A model generated the notes under the pieces. It was not told where the DNA came from. It searched no databases and saw only the letters and a program-made list of their open reading frames with translations. Both the position numbers and the translations under genes were made by a program. From NCBI GenBank assembly GCA_013180625.2, contig SNVD02007489.1:186001-250000 (forward strand): a DNA stretch of 64,000 bases, in the 5' to 3' direction. How positions within the stretch are numbered: position 1 is the stretch's first letter; each line of letters starts with the position of its first letter. The DNA comes from Boswellia sacra (lineage: Eukaryota > Streptophyta > Magnoliopsida > Sapindales > Burseraceae). Positions 24,506 to 34,845 of the stretch are shown in pieces.

Positions 24506-24967
24506 GTCGGGCTGAGGACGTTAAACCAAGCGCTTATTGGGAGGCAACCCAATGTTTTTGAAAAATAAAAAAAGGAAGAAAAGAAAAATAAAATGAGGTA
24601 ATAATGATCGATTTTTGTGTCTCGAGGAGATTCCTTTCATAGGCCATCAAATTGATCAGGTTTTATCTCTCTTTGCCATCTGTCTTATCTGTTTTTATAT
24701 TTTTTTACTTGTTTTTTGACTTTGTTTGCTATTGTGTTGTTATCTCTTTTATGTGTCTTTAGTTTCGTTTATGCTCTTTTCTTTTCCTTTCTTTTGTTTA
24801 ATTTGATTACTCTGTGCTTTGAGCTCATTTGTGCAGCAGCTTGTGGAAACAATTCAAAACGGGAAGGTTAAAGCCAATGTCGAAGAGTTTTGAAAGTTGC
24901 ATATTGGAGAGAAGAACAAACGCAAATCGGCAATTATCGGTTAATATCTCTCCTTTTCTTCTCTTCA
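24506..24967 (+). other. A1 post-integrase leader of ORF X
   Basis: Begins with the conserved ACGTCGGGCTGAGGACGTTA block, also present in A2 at 31145-31093 on the other strand, followed by GGGAGGCAACCCAA, which can pair with itself (GGG...CCC). It then becomes T-rich and ends near 24835 in TTTGTGCAG, a possible splice acceptor, in front of a short region that in A2 encodes a small basic peptide. The splice sites are inferred. Confidence 0.5.
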
Positions 24968-25522
24968 ATGGATGCTGATATCTTTCTATCGAACCTTCGT
25001 AAATATTTCCCTCCACTTCCTCAAAATGCTGTGTTTAAAATTTATAAAGTACGGATGACTAGACTTTGGGCATTGATGCTCCTAAATGTGCCTGCTGATA
25101 TCCGATGGCTTATCGAAGCCAAAGTGAGATTGTCCGGGGAGCCGGACATTAATCTCGCAAAATACATGCCTGGTCTAGGAAAGAGCTACTACGCAAAGAG
25201 GCGAAGAGCGACAAGGTTACAAGTATGTTATAAATGTGCTAGATGGAATTGTAACCAGACTTGTCGTTCATTAGGTTTTGCGTCCAGGAATAGAGAAGAT
25301 TAACTTTCATTTATTAAGAATGGTTTGAGTAATGAGTCGCTGGATAATGTTTTGTTAACTCTCGAGTCACATTCTTGTGGACTTCTTCAGCGTGAATTGC
25401 TTAATCTATGGACACAATTTCGTGATGAATTGCAGTGTTATAGTCTAGGGAATCTGACTAATAACGACCCTGTTTGCCAGTTTATAAGAAAACTGGATGG
25501 GAAGCAAATCCCCGACTCATAG
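24968..25522 (+). pseudogene. ORF X of A1: basic Cys-finger protein (one internal stop)
   Basis: 184 codons from ATG 24968 to TAG 25522, interrupted by one TAA at 25301 (A2 has AAA, Lys, there). The protein has a helical-looking N-terminal part (FLSNLRKYFPPLPQ, then PADIRWLIEAKVRL), GKSYYAKRRRATRLQ, a basic patch, then CYKCARWNCNQTC (C-x2-C-x4-C-x3-C), and a C-terminal part ending NDPVCQFIRKLDGKQIPDS. It has no signal peptide or membrane segment. A basic patch directly before a small Cys finger is the plan of the cysteine-rich nucleic-acid-binding proteins of some plant RNA viruses (carla- and vitivirus type), some of which suppress silencing. That likeness is by eye only; the function is unknown. 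Confidence 0.75.
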
Positions 25523-25770
25523 AAGGCGTTTCAGCCGTTACTGGACGTAAAACCAGAGGAAGATGTGAGCCACAATCACAACTACTTGTAGATTTGAATG
25601 TGTGTTGTTGTTGTAGAATTTTTTTTTCTTGTTTCGTTTGATCTGATTATCAATGTTGTTTTTGTGTTGTTGTTGTTTGTTGATTTTGTTTGTTTTTAAT
25701 TTCAAGTTTTCTTTTTGACAAACCATATGACTACCCCATGACATAAGCACACGTGTAAGACAAGTGTTGA

Positions 25771-25944
25771 GGTTTTGTCAACCTCCGTCGAAAGTATATC
25801 TTTACTTTTCAATGCTACACGTGGTAGCAAGTGTTGGATATGTTTTGTCAACCTCCACCGAAAGTGTATTCGTCCATTTATCCATGCTTCACGTAGGAAA
25901 CCACAGTGTGTAGGTTTTGTCAACCTCGCCGAAAGCATATCTCA
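25771..25944 (+). repeat. Three-copy repeat of about 72 bp upstream of the A1 LOG copy
   Basis: GTTTTGTCAACCTCC followed by CGAAAGTATATC occurs three times, at about 25771, 25842 and 25915. The copies have diverged, and the third lacks a couple of bases. The repeat lies between ORF X and LOG and is absent from family B. It could be a promoter or enhancer array for LOG or simply a neutral tandem duplication. Confidence 0.7.
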
Positions 25945-26069
25945 TTTTCATACATTTTGGGGCCATAATATCTGTATCTATACCCCCACCGAATTTGGTC
26001 CGCTCCGTGTCAATTTGAGAGTTTCTCACGTGTGTATATATCCATTTTGCATCTTCTCAAATTGTCATT

Positions 26070-26080
26070 TTTATATAACC
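26070..26080 (+). promoter_or_regulatory. TATA-like box upstream of the A1 LOG copy
   Basis: TTTTATATAAC lies about 75 bp before the LOG ATG at 26151. Family B has TATAAAT/CATAAAT in the equivalent place. Confidence 0.45.
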
Positions 26081-26150
26081 GTCTTGCACTTGAATCGCAT
26101 AATACCTAACGTACATCATTGTCTTGCACAAGTTTAGAGCACTTTTAGAA

Positions 26151-26852
26151 ATGGAGAAAACACCAATTCGGCGATTCCAAATATATGCGTATTTTGTGGA
26201 TCGCAATTTGGTAAAGATGGAGAGTTTACAACAGCAGCTCTTGATCTTGGTAGGACATTAGCCGCGAGGGGTATTCATTTGAGTTATGGAGGGGGTAGTC
26301 TTGGGTTAATGGGGTGTGTGTCGACAGCTGCATCATTGGGAGGAAGTAAAGTTCCGGCTTATCCCTAACTTAGCTGTAACGAGATAGCGTAGGCAACACA
26401 AATCGGGAAGATTACAGTCTCTAGTATGCATGGCGTCTGCACATATGGTTGTTAATCCGATCTTCTAGCGTTGCCTGCCCGGTGGTTATGGTACATTAGA
26501 GGAGATATTTCAAATCACCTCTTGGGCACAGCTAAACATCCATCGTAAACCCTTTGGTTTGTTAAATGTTAATAATTTTTTTGATGGTTTGTTGTCCTTT
26601 CTTGATCAAGCTGTAGAAAAAAATTTCATCTCACTGTCAGCAAGGCAAATGCTGGTTACAGCTTCAACTGCAGGAGATTTAATTGACAAACTACAAGAAT
26701 TCGTCTATTCACCTGATCCAAAAATGGCTCGGATAAATTGGTTTGGAGAAGGCAACAAAAGGCGTCAACTGGATTTAACCCTCCTCTGTATCTCTATTTG
26801 TCTGTTTGCTTCGTTTTTGTTTGGCTTTTCTTTTAGTGTGTTTTTATTTTAG
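26151..26852 (+). pseudogene. LOG-like: LOG-like cytokinin phosphoribohydrolase, A1 copy (broken)
   Basis: LOG enzymes release active cytokinin bases from their riboside 5'-monophosphates. This copy is intronless. It starts at ATG 26151 (MEKTPIRR), loses frame within 30 bp through a one-base deletion, and then shows YGGGSLGLMGCVSTAA in another frame. A badly damaged middle follows (26345-26470, several stops), and then the signature PGGYGTLEE at 26478-26504, followed by SWAQLNIHRKP and LLNVNNFFDGLLSFLDQAVEKNFIS to the end. The signature here keeps the canonical Tyr and Leu of plant LOGs (the intact B2 copy reads PGGFGTFEE), which suggests it was captured from a normal LOG and diverged separately. 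Confidence 0.85.
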
Positions 26853-28755
26853 TGATTTTTCATGTCAGTCTTCTTTTGAGTTTTTTATATCAGGTTATTT
26901 TTCTTTCGTCCCAGGTAATATTTTCTAATCTCGGTTTTTAGAGTGGCGGCTTAAAAAGTTCAAGTTCTCTTGAAACGCATTATGATCTCTTCAATCCATA
27001 ATGGCTGAATAAGGAGGCTAACTTCTAAACTTTTTAGACCCATTCTAACTGACTTGTTTTTGTTTGCTGACGTGTTGGACTTTGTTATTTCATGAGTAGG
27101 TTTAATTTTATGTAATTTAGAGTTGTTATGTATTTTTGTGTATTTACCAGTTCTGACTAAAAAAAATTGTGGAAAAATCTGAGAATGGCAGAATATGGGG
27201 TTTTCTTAACTCTTGAAACGCATTCTCTCTCAATAAATCTGTAGTTTGTTTATTTCAGGTTGGTTGAAGTGTCTTGTTTCTTGTTTTGTTCTTTCATAAT
27301 AAAGGTATATAGGCTGGAAACCTTAAGTCTGCGGGCTACTGGTCCTAAGGATTGTTGAAATATACAATCTTGACTCAGGTGTAACAATGCCACGTATCTC
27401 TTCTCTTGCATTTTATGGGCCAATGATAAGGCAATGATTAAATTAAGAATAACTCTTGGAAAATGATAAATGATGCATGGATCTGTGTGCTTGAAATGTT
27501 TATTGGTTTTCGCTTTGCTTTTGATTCCTTGGCAACATTGAGCACTGAGCTATTATCACTGAGTTATTTGTTTACTTAGAGAAAGTTTATGTAATTTAAG
27601 TGTTTCTTCAGATCTCAATGAATTCTAGAACTTGTTTGATGGTCACTCGAGGCGAAATCCTAGACTGTGCAACATTAGGGAAATGATTTAGGCCATCTTT
27701 GGATCGTTTGAGCCTTAAGAGCCAACCTTGACTAAAATTGATCCCTAGTTACCCTTTGAGCCTCTGTAAACCTTTTTCTTTGTTAACTCACTAAAAGATT
27801 TCCTAATCTCAATTGAATTTGTTCCAAACAGTTTTTCCCTTACCTATGAGCATGTAAATCATTCGCAATTACATTTTGAGCTATGTTCTGGTTTTGGGAA
27901 GTTAGAGGAGGTTGGATTGTGCCATGAGCAATGCAAGTGAGTTTTATTATGTTTGTAAAAAAAAAAAAAGAGAAAAAAAATCTGGACTTATCTTCCACGT
28001 ACTTAAACATTGAGGACAATGTATTGTTTAAGTGTGGGGGAGTGGAATTGCAGTTTAAAAAAAAAAAGAAAAAAAAAGAGTTCTATACCCTTGGGCGTTC
28101 TTAAAAAGAATGAAACAACAAAGTGTGGGGGTGTAGTTTCTTTTGCTTTCTACAAAAAAAAAAGAAAAAAGAAAAAAAAGAGAAAAAAAAGAGAGTTTGA
28201 GTGTTCTGAATAAGTTTGGAGAGTCATTTGATGAATAAGAATGAATTTTTTATGTCATGGGCTTGAGCTCCACATAATATTGAATGAATTTATGTGTTTG
28301 TGGGTGATTTGAGCCTAATTATTATCCTTTATCATACCTTCACCCAAGCCAAACGTTACAAGCTTAATAAAGTCCTACTTGATCCTTGGTGTTGTGCATG
28401 TCTACATTAGTGGAGAGTGACTTGAAAAGCAGGCCTATGGAGTTCATTTATACACACCTCTTCAATATTAAATATGATTCATTTTTATGCATAAACTCAT
28501 CCGGGTTACAAGTGATTAGGTGAGAATGGCTCTACACACAACACTTGAGGAATTGAAGTGAAGCGGAACTAATCTTTGAGATAAAATTCTTGATCAAGTG
28601 CATTATTTTGAAGTTTTCCTTGGGTTATATTTAAGTACACTCTTTGAGGCCTATTTGCAAGATGAAGCATTTGTGTGTTTTAATTTTTTGTTGATTCTGT
28701 TTCGGTTTAGTTTTATTTCATATGGTCGTAGTTGCTCGAGGACTAGCAAAGTCTA
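26853..28755 (+). other. A1 3' non-coding tail
   Basis: About 1.9 kb without a coding frame. It includes a hairpin-forming ACATTGAGGACAATGT at 28007-28022 followed by GTGTGGGGGAGT, and a second GTGTGGGGG at about 28122. Both are close to long A/G-rich tracts (27957-27980, 28056-28080, 28155-28190). These G-runs look like extra polypurine tracts before the true one next to the LTR. The beginning shares words with the B2 tail (TTCAAGTTCTCTTGAAACGCATT). Confidence 0.6.
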
Positions 28756-28769
28756 AGTGTGGGGGAATT
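28756..28769 (+). other. A1 polypurine tract
   Basis: AGTGTGGGGGAATT directly before the 3' LTR, the expected primer site for plus-strand DNA synthesis. Confidence 0.85.
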
Positions 28770-30182
28770 TGATAAGTGTCTATTTATATATCATTTTTCA
28801 TATCAATTCGTCCATGTTTCTTTGCTATATTCCTTGGTATTTTTATGTTTTTGTGTGGTTTTGATGTTTGTAGGAGTTTTGGAGCAACTTGCACAAAAAT
28901 GGAGTAAAACCCTTCATTTTAACCTCTGCTAGTCAACCATCTTCTCGGATTTAATTGTATTGATATACAATGAACCCGATGACATATTATATACCGTTGG
29001 AAAGCTCTCGAAGTCTATTTTCTGGAGAATTTTACGGTTTATAAATCCATTCAGTGTACCAAAAGTTGTAATCAAAACAGTGTGAGATGTATAGAAATAT
29101 AATTCCACAAGTCACTGTAGCATGTATAATACGGGGCACTGTAGCAATTTACTGTAGCAGAGTATTTAAACACATTTTAGGGTTTTATTTTCATAACTTG
29201 AAGAGGGGAGAACGTGGTGGAGGCTTCAGCTCTGGAATTCTTTCATCTCTTAGAGTTCTTTAAGGAGAAAGGAAGCTTGGAAAGAGGAAGAACTACAATC
29301 CAAAGAGAAATACATCAAATTTGCTAAGTTTTTCCCTTCCCTTTCATTTTCTGGAATGTCTCCATGTTGTATTGTATTTACCACGTTCTTAAACATGTGT
29401 AACTGAATCTGAATTGTTTGAGGGTGATTTCAAAGCCCCTGATATGGTTTTTGTAAGTTGATTGTGTAAGGACTTGTTATCCAATTCTCTAATTAAAGTT
29501 GCTTGTATTCTCCCATATTTAATGCTTATGATTGCTTGCTGATTGTATTTGAGTGGCCAGCTGAATATAATCTGGTTGTGATTTATTGCTAGACTAGAAA
29601 TCTTGATCCGTAATTGTCTTGAATTTCTAATCATTAGTAGCAAAATTGTGATCAGAGATTACAATTGGAGAATATAACCTAAGTTAAATAATCCGAGCTT
29701 GTGTGTTTATTGCTTAGATCAACCTATCTTTCTTATCATAATGCATCCATTGAATTAAACTCAGATAGCTTGTTCTAGGTTGTTTAATGGATAGAGATTA
29801 AATAAAGAGCTTGTTTTATTTAACAACAAAGTAAGGAAAGATTGGGGTAATAGAGCTTGTTATTATCTACGGTTGATAACTTCAATGCTGTAATTAGATG
29901 ACAATTCTACAATTAATTCGCAAATCCATATCTTGTGGTAGAGAAGGATCCCTTAACCAGCTTTCTCCCATTGATTTTTCATTCAAATTTACTTTCTGTT
30001 TTGTTATTCTTTACTTGCATTCTTATTTCATTTAGTAAAATCATTCAACAAAAATCCCCCCTGTTTAGTTTATTGTTGCTGGAAATAACAAATTCAATTA
30101 GAATCAATCCTCGTGGGAACGATATCCTACTTATCACTTTATTACTTGTGCGACTAGTATACTTGCTAGTTTTGAACGCATC
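28770..30182 (+). repeat. A1 3' LTR
   Basis: About 1,413 bp, nearly the same as the 5' LTR apart from scattered substitutions and a few short indels (including the same three CACTGTAGCA motifs, one altered). The last base or two are lost: GCATC is followed by A2 ORF X sequence in the opposite orientation. Confidence 0.92.
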
Positions 30183-30189
30183 CATACAA

Positions 30190-30657
30190 CTGCAATTCAT
30201 CACGAAATTGTGTCCATAGATTAAGCAATTCACGCTGAACAAGTCCACAAGAATGTGACTCGAGAGTTACCAAAACATTATCCAGCGACTCATTACTCAA
30301 ACCATTCTTAATAAATGAAAGTTTATCTTCTCTATTCCTGGACGCAAAACCTAATGAACGACAAGTCTTGTTACAATTCCATCTAGCACATTTATAACAT
30401 ACTTGTAACCTTTTCGCTCTTCGCCTCTTGGCGTAGTAGCTCTTTCCTAGACCATGCATGTATTTTGCGAGATTAATGTCCGGCTCACCGGACAATCTCA
30501 CCTTGGCTTCGATAAGCCATCGGATATCAGCAGGCACATTTAGGAGCATCAATGCCCAAAGTCTAGTCATCCGTACTTTATAAATTTTAAACACAGCATT
30601 TTGAGGAAGTGAAGGGAAATATTTACGAAGGTTCGATAGAAAGATATTAGCATCCAT
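30190..30657 (-). pseudogene. ORF X of A2, 3'-truncated
   Basis: Starts at ATG 30657 (MDANIFLSNLRKYFPSLPQ) and is open through the basic patch (AKRRRAKRLQ), the finger CYKCARWNCNKTC and NREDKLSFIKNGL. It ends by fusion to the inverted A1 LTR after FRDELQ. It lacks the stop codon seen in A1, so it shows that the intact protein reads through that position. The last residues are LTR-derived. Confidence 0.75.
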
Positions 30658-30679
30658 TAAAGAGGAGAAAAGAAGAGAT

Positions 30680-30790
30680 ATTACCGATAATGCGATCGGG
30701 TTTGTTTTTCTCCAAGATATGCACGTTTCAAACCTTTGGCGAATGACTTCAACTTCCGTTTGAATGTTTCCATAAGCTGCGCACAAATGA
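30680..30790 (-). CDS. Possible small basic peptide or exon upstream of A2 ORF X
   Basis: After a TTTGTGCGCAG acceptor-like site, the minus strand reads METFKRKLKSFAKG and about 16 more mostly basic residues, then CG/GTAATATC, a donor-like site. Either it is a short upstream ORF or an exon of a spliced transcript. The same place in A1 is frameshifted. Evidence is limited to position and splice-like signals. Confidence 0.3.
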
Positions 30791-31084
30791 GCTCAAAGCA
30801 CAGAGTAATCAAATTAAACAAAAGAAAGGAAAAGAAAAGAGCAAAAACGAAACTAAAGACACATACAAGAGATAACAACACAATAGCAGAAGTAAAAACA
30901 CGTAAAAAATATATTATATACTATTATATCTATATATATATATATATAAAAACGAATACGAACGATGCAACGCGAGAGATTAAACCCTGTCATTTGATGG
31001 TCCTACGAAAGGAAATCTCCCTCGTGACGACTCAAATTGATCTATATTACCTATTTTATTTTTCTTTTCTTTTTTACTATTATA

Positions 31085-31164
31085 TTCAAAACCTTGGGTG
31101 CCCTCCCATACAGCGTTGGTTCAACGTCCTCAAAGCCTGACGTCTATCTGTCCCTCCCACCCCA
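31085..31164 (-). other. A2 post-integrase conserved block
   Basis: Contains the ACGTCAGGCTTTGAGGACG and GGGAGGGCACCCAAG words shared with A1 at 24506-24560. It lies directly after the integrase stop at 31165. It is probably an RNA structure or splice-related leader for the downstream genes; the role is inferred. Confidence 0.5.
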
Positions 31165-32379
31165 TCAAATAAGTTGTGGCTCATCGAGATGTACCTCATC
31201 GATGTCCTGCATCACTAAATTCTCATAGTAAGGCTTCAACCTGTGCCCATTCACCTTGAATACTTTATCCGGTTTTAAGCTCTTGATTTCCACTGCACCA
31301 TGGGGAACAACATTAGTAATAACAAAAGGTCCAACCCATCGAGATCGTAATTTACCTGGAAATAACTTGAAGCGAGAATGAAATAAAAGAACTTTCTGTC
31401 CCACTTCAAAATTCTTCCTGGAGATCATTTTATCATGAAATGCCTTAGTTTTCTCCTTGTAAATTCTGGAATTCTCATAGGCATCATTTCTAAGTTCTTC
31501 CAATTCTTGCAGTTGAAGCTTCCTGTGTTCTCCAGCAGCATCCATCTCCATGTTACAAAGCTTTACAGCCCACCATGCTTTGTGTTCGAGCTCTACTAGA
31601 AGGTGACATGGCTTACCATAGACTAACCTATACGGAGACATCCCAATAGTTGTCTTGTAAGCAGTTTGGTAGGCCCAAAGTGCATCATTCAATCGTAGGC
31701 TCCAATCTTTTCTACTCGTATTCACTGTCTTCTCGAGAATGGACTTGACTTCCCGATTTGAAACTTCAACTTGACCACTAGTTTGTGGATGATATGCAGT
31801 AGACACCTTGTGAGTGATGTTGTATTTCTTGAGCAAGGCTTCAAATGATCGTTTGCAGAAGTGTGTCCCTCTGTCGCTTATAATCTGGCTCCTGGTGTAT
31901 ACCAATCTCTGCAAAAATGTTAGATTTCACAAAATCTACAACAACTTTAGAATCATTAGTTCTCGTAGCTTTTGCTTCCACCCATTTAGAAACATACTCC
32001 ACAGCAAGTATAATGTAACACATTACCAAAGATGAAGGAAAACCAAAGGACCCTGAAATCAAATAAATAAACCAACCCCATATTAAAACACCCCATTACC
32101 TACCACCCCCCACACACATCACAATCTCAGCAACAAGGTAATATGGGTTTTTGTGGCATTTGAGTTTTTTCGCACGTAAATTACCTGTCCTTTGACAACG
32201 GTCGCAAGCTTTGCAGAAGAGATATGCATCTTTGAACAATGATGGCCAGTAGAATCCACAATCAAGAACTTTCAGGGCTGTTCTTTTTTGTCCGAAGTGA
32301 CCGCCACATGCATAAGAAATGACAGAAGGTCAAAATTGAATTAAATTCAGATTCAGAAACACACCTTCTTATCACTTGA
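31165..32379 (-). pseudogene. A2 integrase
   Basis: Integrase inserts the cDNA into host DNA. An HHCC zinc-binding region can be read at about 32345-32180 in broken frames. A stretch with odd low-complexity sequence (about 32055-32130) replaces the segment carrying the first catalytic Asp. The core resumes at 32020 ([15 protein letters not shown]), frameshifts again at about 31900, and is then open from 31914 to 31165 ([31 protein letters not shown], and a C-terminal domain with [16 protein letters not shown]). The second Asp and the Glu of the DDE triad are visible. Confidence 0.82.
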
Positions 32380-34242
32380 TCAGAACAATGCTTCCATAAG
32401 TATGGACCATCCCATAATATATAATATTGGTGGCATGTGTTGATCTTGATCTCTTTGAGCTCGAGTCAAGCATATTGGTAGCTTCTTTGTGGTAACTAAG
32501 TAATTAAACAATATCTCATACCAAGGGGCTGCTACATGTACAGACAGCAATTGTTCATCCGGAAAACTTTCTTGTAATGGCAGTACATCCTCGTCATGGA
32601 CAATGCGACTAAGATGGTCTTCAACTAAGTTTTCACTTCCCTTCTTATCTTTGATCTCCAAGTCAAATTCCTGTAAAAGGAGAATCCACCTGATAAGCCT
32701 TGGTTTTGCATCTTTCTTTGTGAGCAAGTACCTCAAAGCTGCATGATCAGAATAAACGGTTACTTTAGTACCAATCAAATAAGATCCAAACTTTTCTAAA
32801 GCAAAAATAACCGCTAGCAGCTCTTTCTCAGTGGTAGAATAATTAAGTTGAGCATCATTTAAAGTCTGAGATGTATAGTAAGTGGCATGTGGAATTTTGC
32901 CAATTCGTTGACCCAAAACGGCACCCACAGCGTAGTCACTTGCATCGCACATGATCTCGAATGGATGACTCCAATTTGGAGATTGGATTATTGGAGTTGA
33001 AGTCAAGAGTTCCTTCAGTTTCTCAAATGCCTCTTTGCATTTCTCATCAAATTCAAAGGCCACATCATTCTGTAATAATCTGCATAGGGGCAATGCTATC
33101 TTCGAGAAATCTTTGATGAATCTACGATAAAAACCTGCTGACCAAGAAACGAACGAATATCCCGCACACTTGTGGGAGGTGGTAAGGAACATATAAGATC
33201 TATCTTGGATTTATCAACCTCTATAACCTTAACAGAAATAACATGTCCCAAAACTATACCCTGATCTACCATAAAATGACATTTCTCCCAATTCAGAACA
33301 AGGTTAGTTTTTATACATCTTTTAAGTATAAGGGTAAGGTTGTCAAGGCATTTATCAAAAGAATCACCAAAAACACTAAAGTCATCCATAAATACCTCAA
33401 TAATGTTCTCAACATAATCAGAGAAAATACTTACCATACACTTTTGGAAAGTGGCAGGGGCATTGCAAAGACCGAATGGCATGCGTCGATAGGCAAATGT
33501 ACCGAATGGGCATGTGAATGTAGTTTTCTCTTGATCCTCAAGGGCAATGACAATCTGATTATATCCTGAATAGCCATTAAGAAAACAATAATGAGAATGA
33601 CCTGCTAATCTCTCCAGCATTTGATCAATGAATGGCAAAGGAAAGTGATCCTTGCGAGTTGCAGAATTGAGCTTTCGATAATCAAATACAAACTCGCCAC
33701 CCGGTTTGGATACGAGTGGGAACTAGCTCATTATTGTCATTCTTAACCACCGTAACACCAGATTTCTTCGGAACAACTTGGACTGGACTCACCCACCTGC
33801 TGTCCGAAATTGGATAAATCACACCCACATCTAACAATTTCAAGATTTCTTTCTTGACAACTTCCATCATGGGAGGATTCAACCTCCGCTGTGCTTCTCT
33901 AGTGGGCTTGGATCCCTCTTCTTACAAGATGCGGTGCATGCATACAGCTGGACTAATACCTTTGATGTCAGCGACTGTCCACCCAATAGCCGTTTTGGGA
34001 TCTCGGAGCACTCGGATGAGTTTCTCTTCTTGTAATGGTGCAAGACCCTTTGCTATTATGACTGGCAAAGTATCTTTCTCACCTTGGAATACATGCTTCA
34101 AATGATCTGGAATAGGCTTAAGCTCCAAGGCAGGTGCTTTCATCACGGAAGGTAGAAGTTTCTCATTAGATAAAGGCAATTCAATGTACGAAACATCATA
34201 CCTGTTTGTGGTTATAGCTATAGGCTCATCAAAATCTGCCAC
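32380..34242 (-). pseudogene. A2 reverse transcriptase and RNase H
   Basis: RT-RNase H copies element RNA into DNA. The RT pieces lie at 34242-33922, 33882-33682 and 33638-33096. The last carries the polymerase motif FMDD (residues 83-86 of that piece), but the first catalytic Asp has become Asn (FLNGYSGY for FLDGYSGY). RNase H follows at 33192-32380: [38 protein letters not shown] and DHLSR are all present. At least three frameshifts break the chain, so no active enzyme is possible. Confidence 0.88.
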
Positions 34243-34596
34243 AGCTTTCCTCCACTCTTTAGAACACTTGTATAACTTCCTCGATTCTCTGGAAATTTTC
34301 CTGCCCAGATGTGCTCACAATGGCTAACTTCCAATGTCATCCGTTGCGAGTTAACTCAAAAGTTTTGTTGTGCCAAGAATCATAACATCGAACTGCAAAA
34401 AACATAATCCGAAGTCACTCAGGGTACCTCATTGCCCTCAAAAATATTTGAAACGAATCACCTCACCGATCAACTCCATGGTGAAGTGCATCAATGAACA
34501 CAAATCTCGTTCGGTTGCAGTTTTCAAAATGGCCTCCCTCAAAAGAGCTTCGGTGTGGGATTGGGAAATGTCCCCTCATCCTCCATTTTCCAGAAC

Positions 34597-34845
34597 CTAG
34601 AAAGTCTGTGGAAAAACCAATTGATTTACCTCACGAATACATATTCCACAACCTCCTTTGGGATATGCAATTAGAACGTTTACCAGTTGAATTACAATAC
34701 CATTTTTCGCAAGGGGTCCAAGATTCAAAGAAGCATAAATAGAATATGGCATGACATTAATAGATGCTCCTAAATCTAACATAGCTCTTTCAAACTTGGT
34801 ATTACCAATGGTGCATGGAATGGTGAACGTACCTGATCTTTGCAT
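34597..34845 (-). pseudogene. A2 aspartic protease
   Basis: The active-site motif is intact (MLDLGASINVMPYSIYASL). The frame fails soon after (KGGCGICIRE), and the segment up to RT at 34242 is scrambled by small indels. Confidence 0.8.

Larger units (their letters stand above)
20955..30182 (+). mobile_element. Athila-like Ty3/Gypsy element A1 (internally deleted, carries ORF X and LOG)
   Basis: Two closely similar LTRs of about 1.41 kb bracket an internal region with an aspartate-tRNA type primer binding site, part of gag, protease, only the start of the RT region, then a jump to the post-integrase region with ORF X, a LOG pseudogene, a long non-coding tail and a polypurine tract. RT core, RNase H and integrase are deleted at about 24505-24512. 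The left flank is ACGAT; the right end runs straight into the inverted copy A2, so no target duplication can be seen. A sequencing adapter interrupts the protease region. Confidence 0.88.

Noticed and set aside
25771..25944. CRISPR-like array
   Set aside because: Only three diverged units without regular spacers, in a plant genome; it is a simple tandem duplication.
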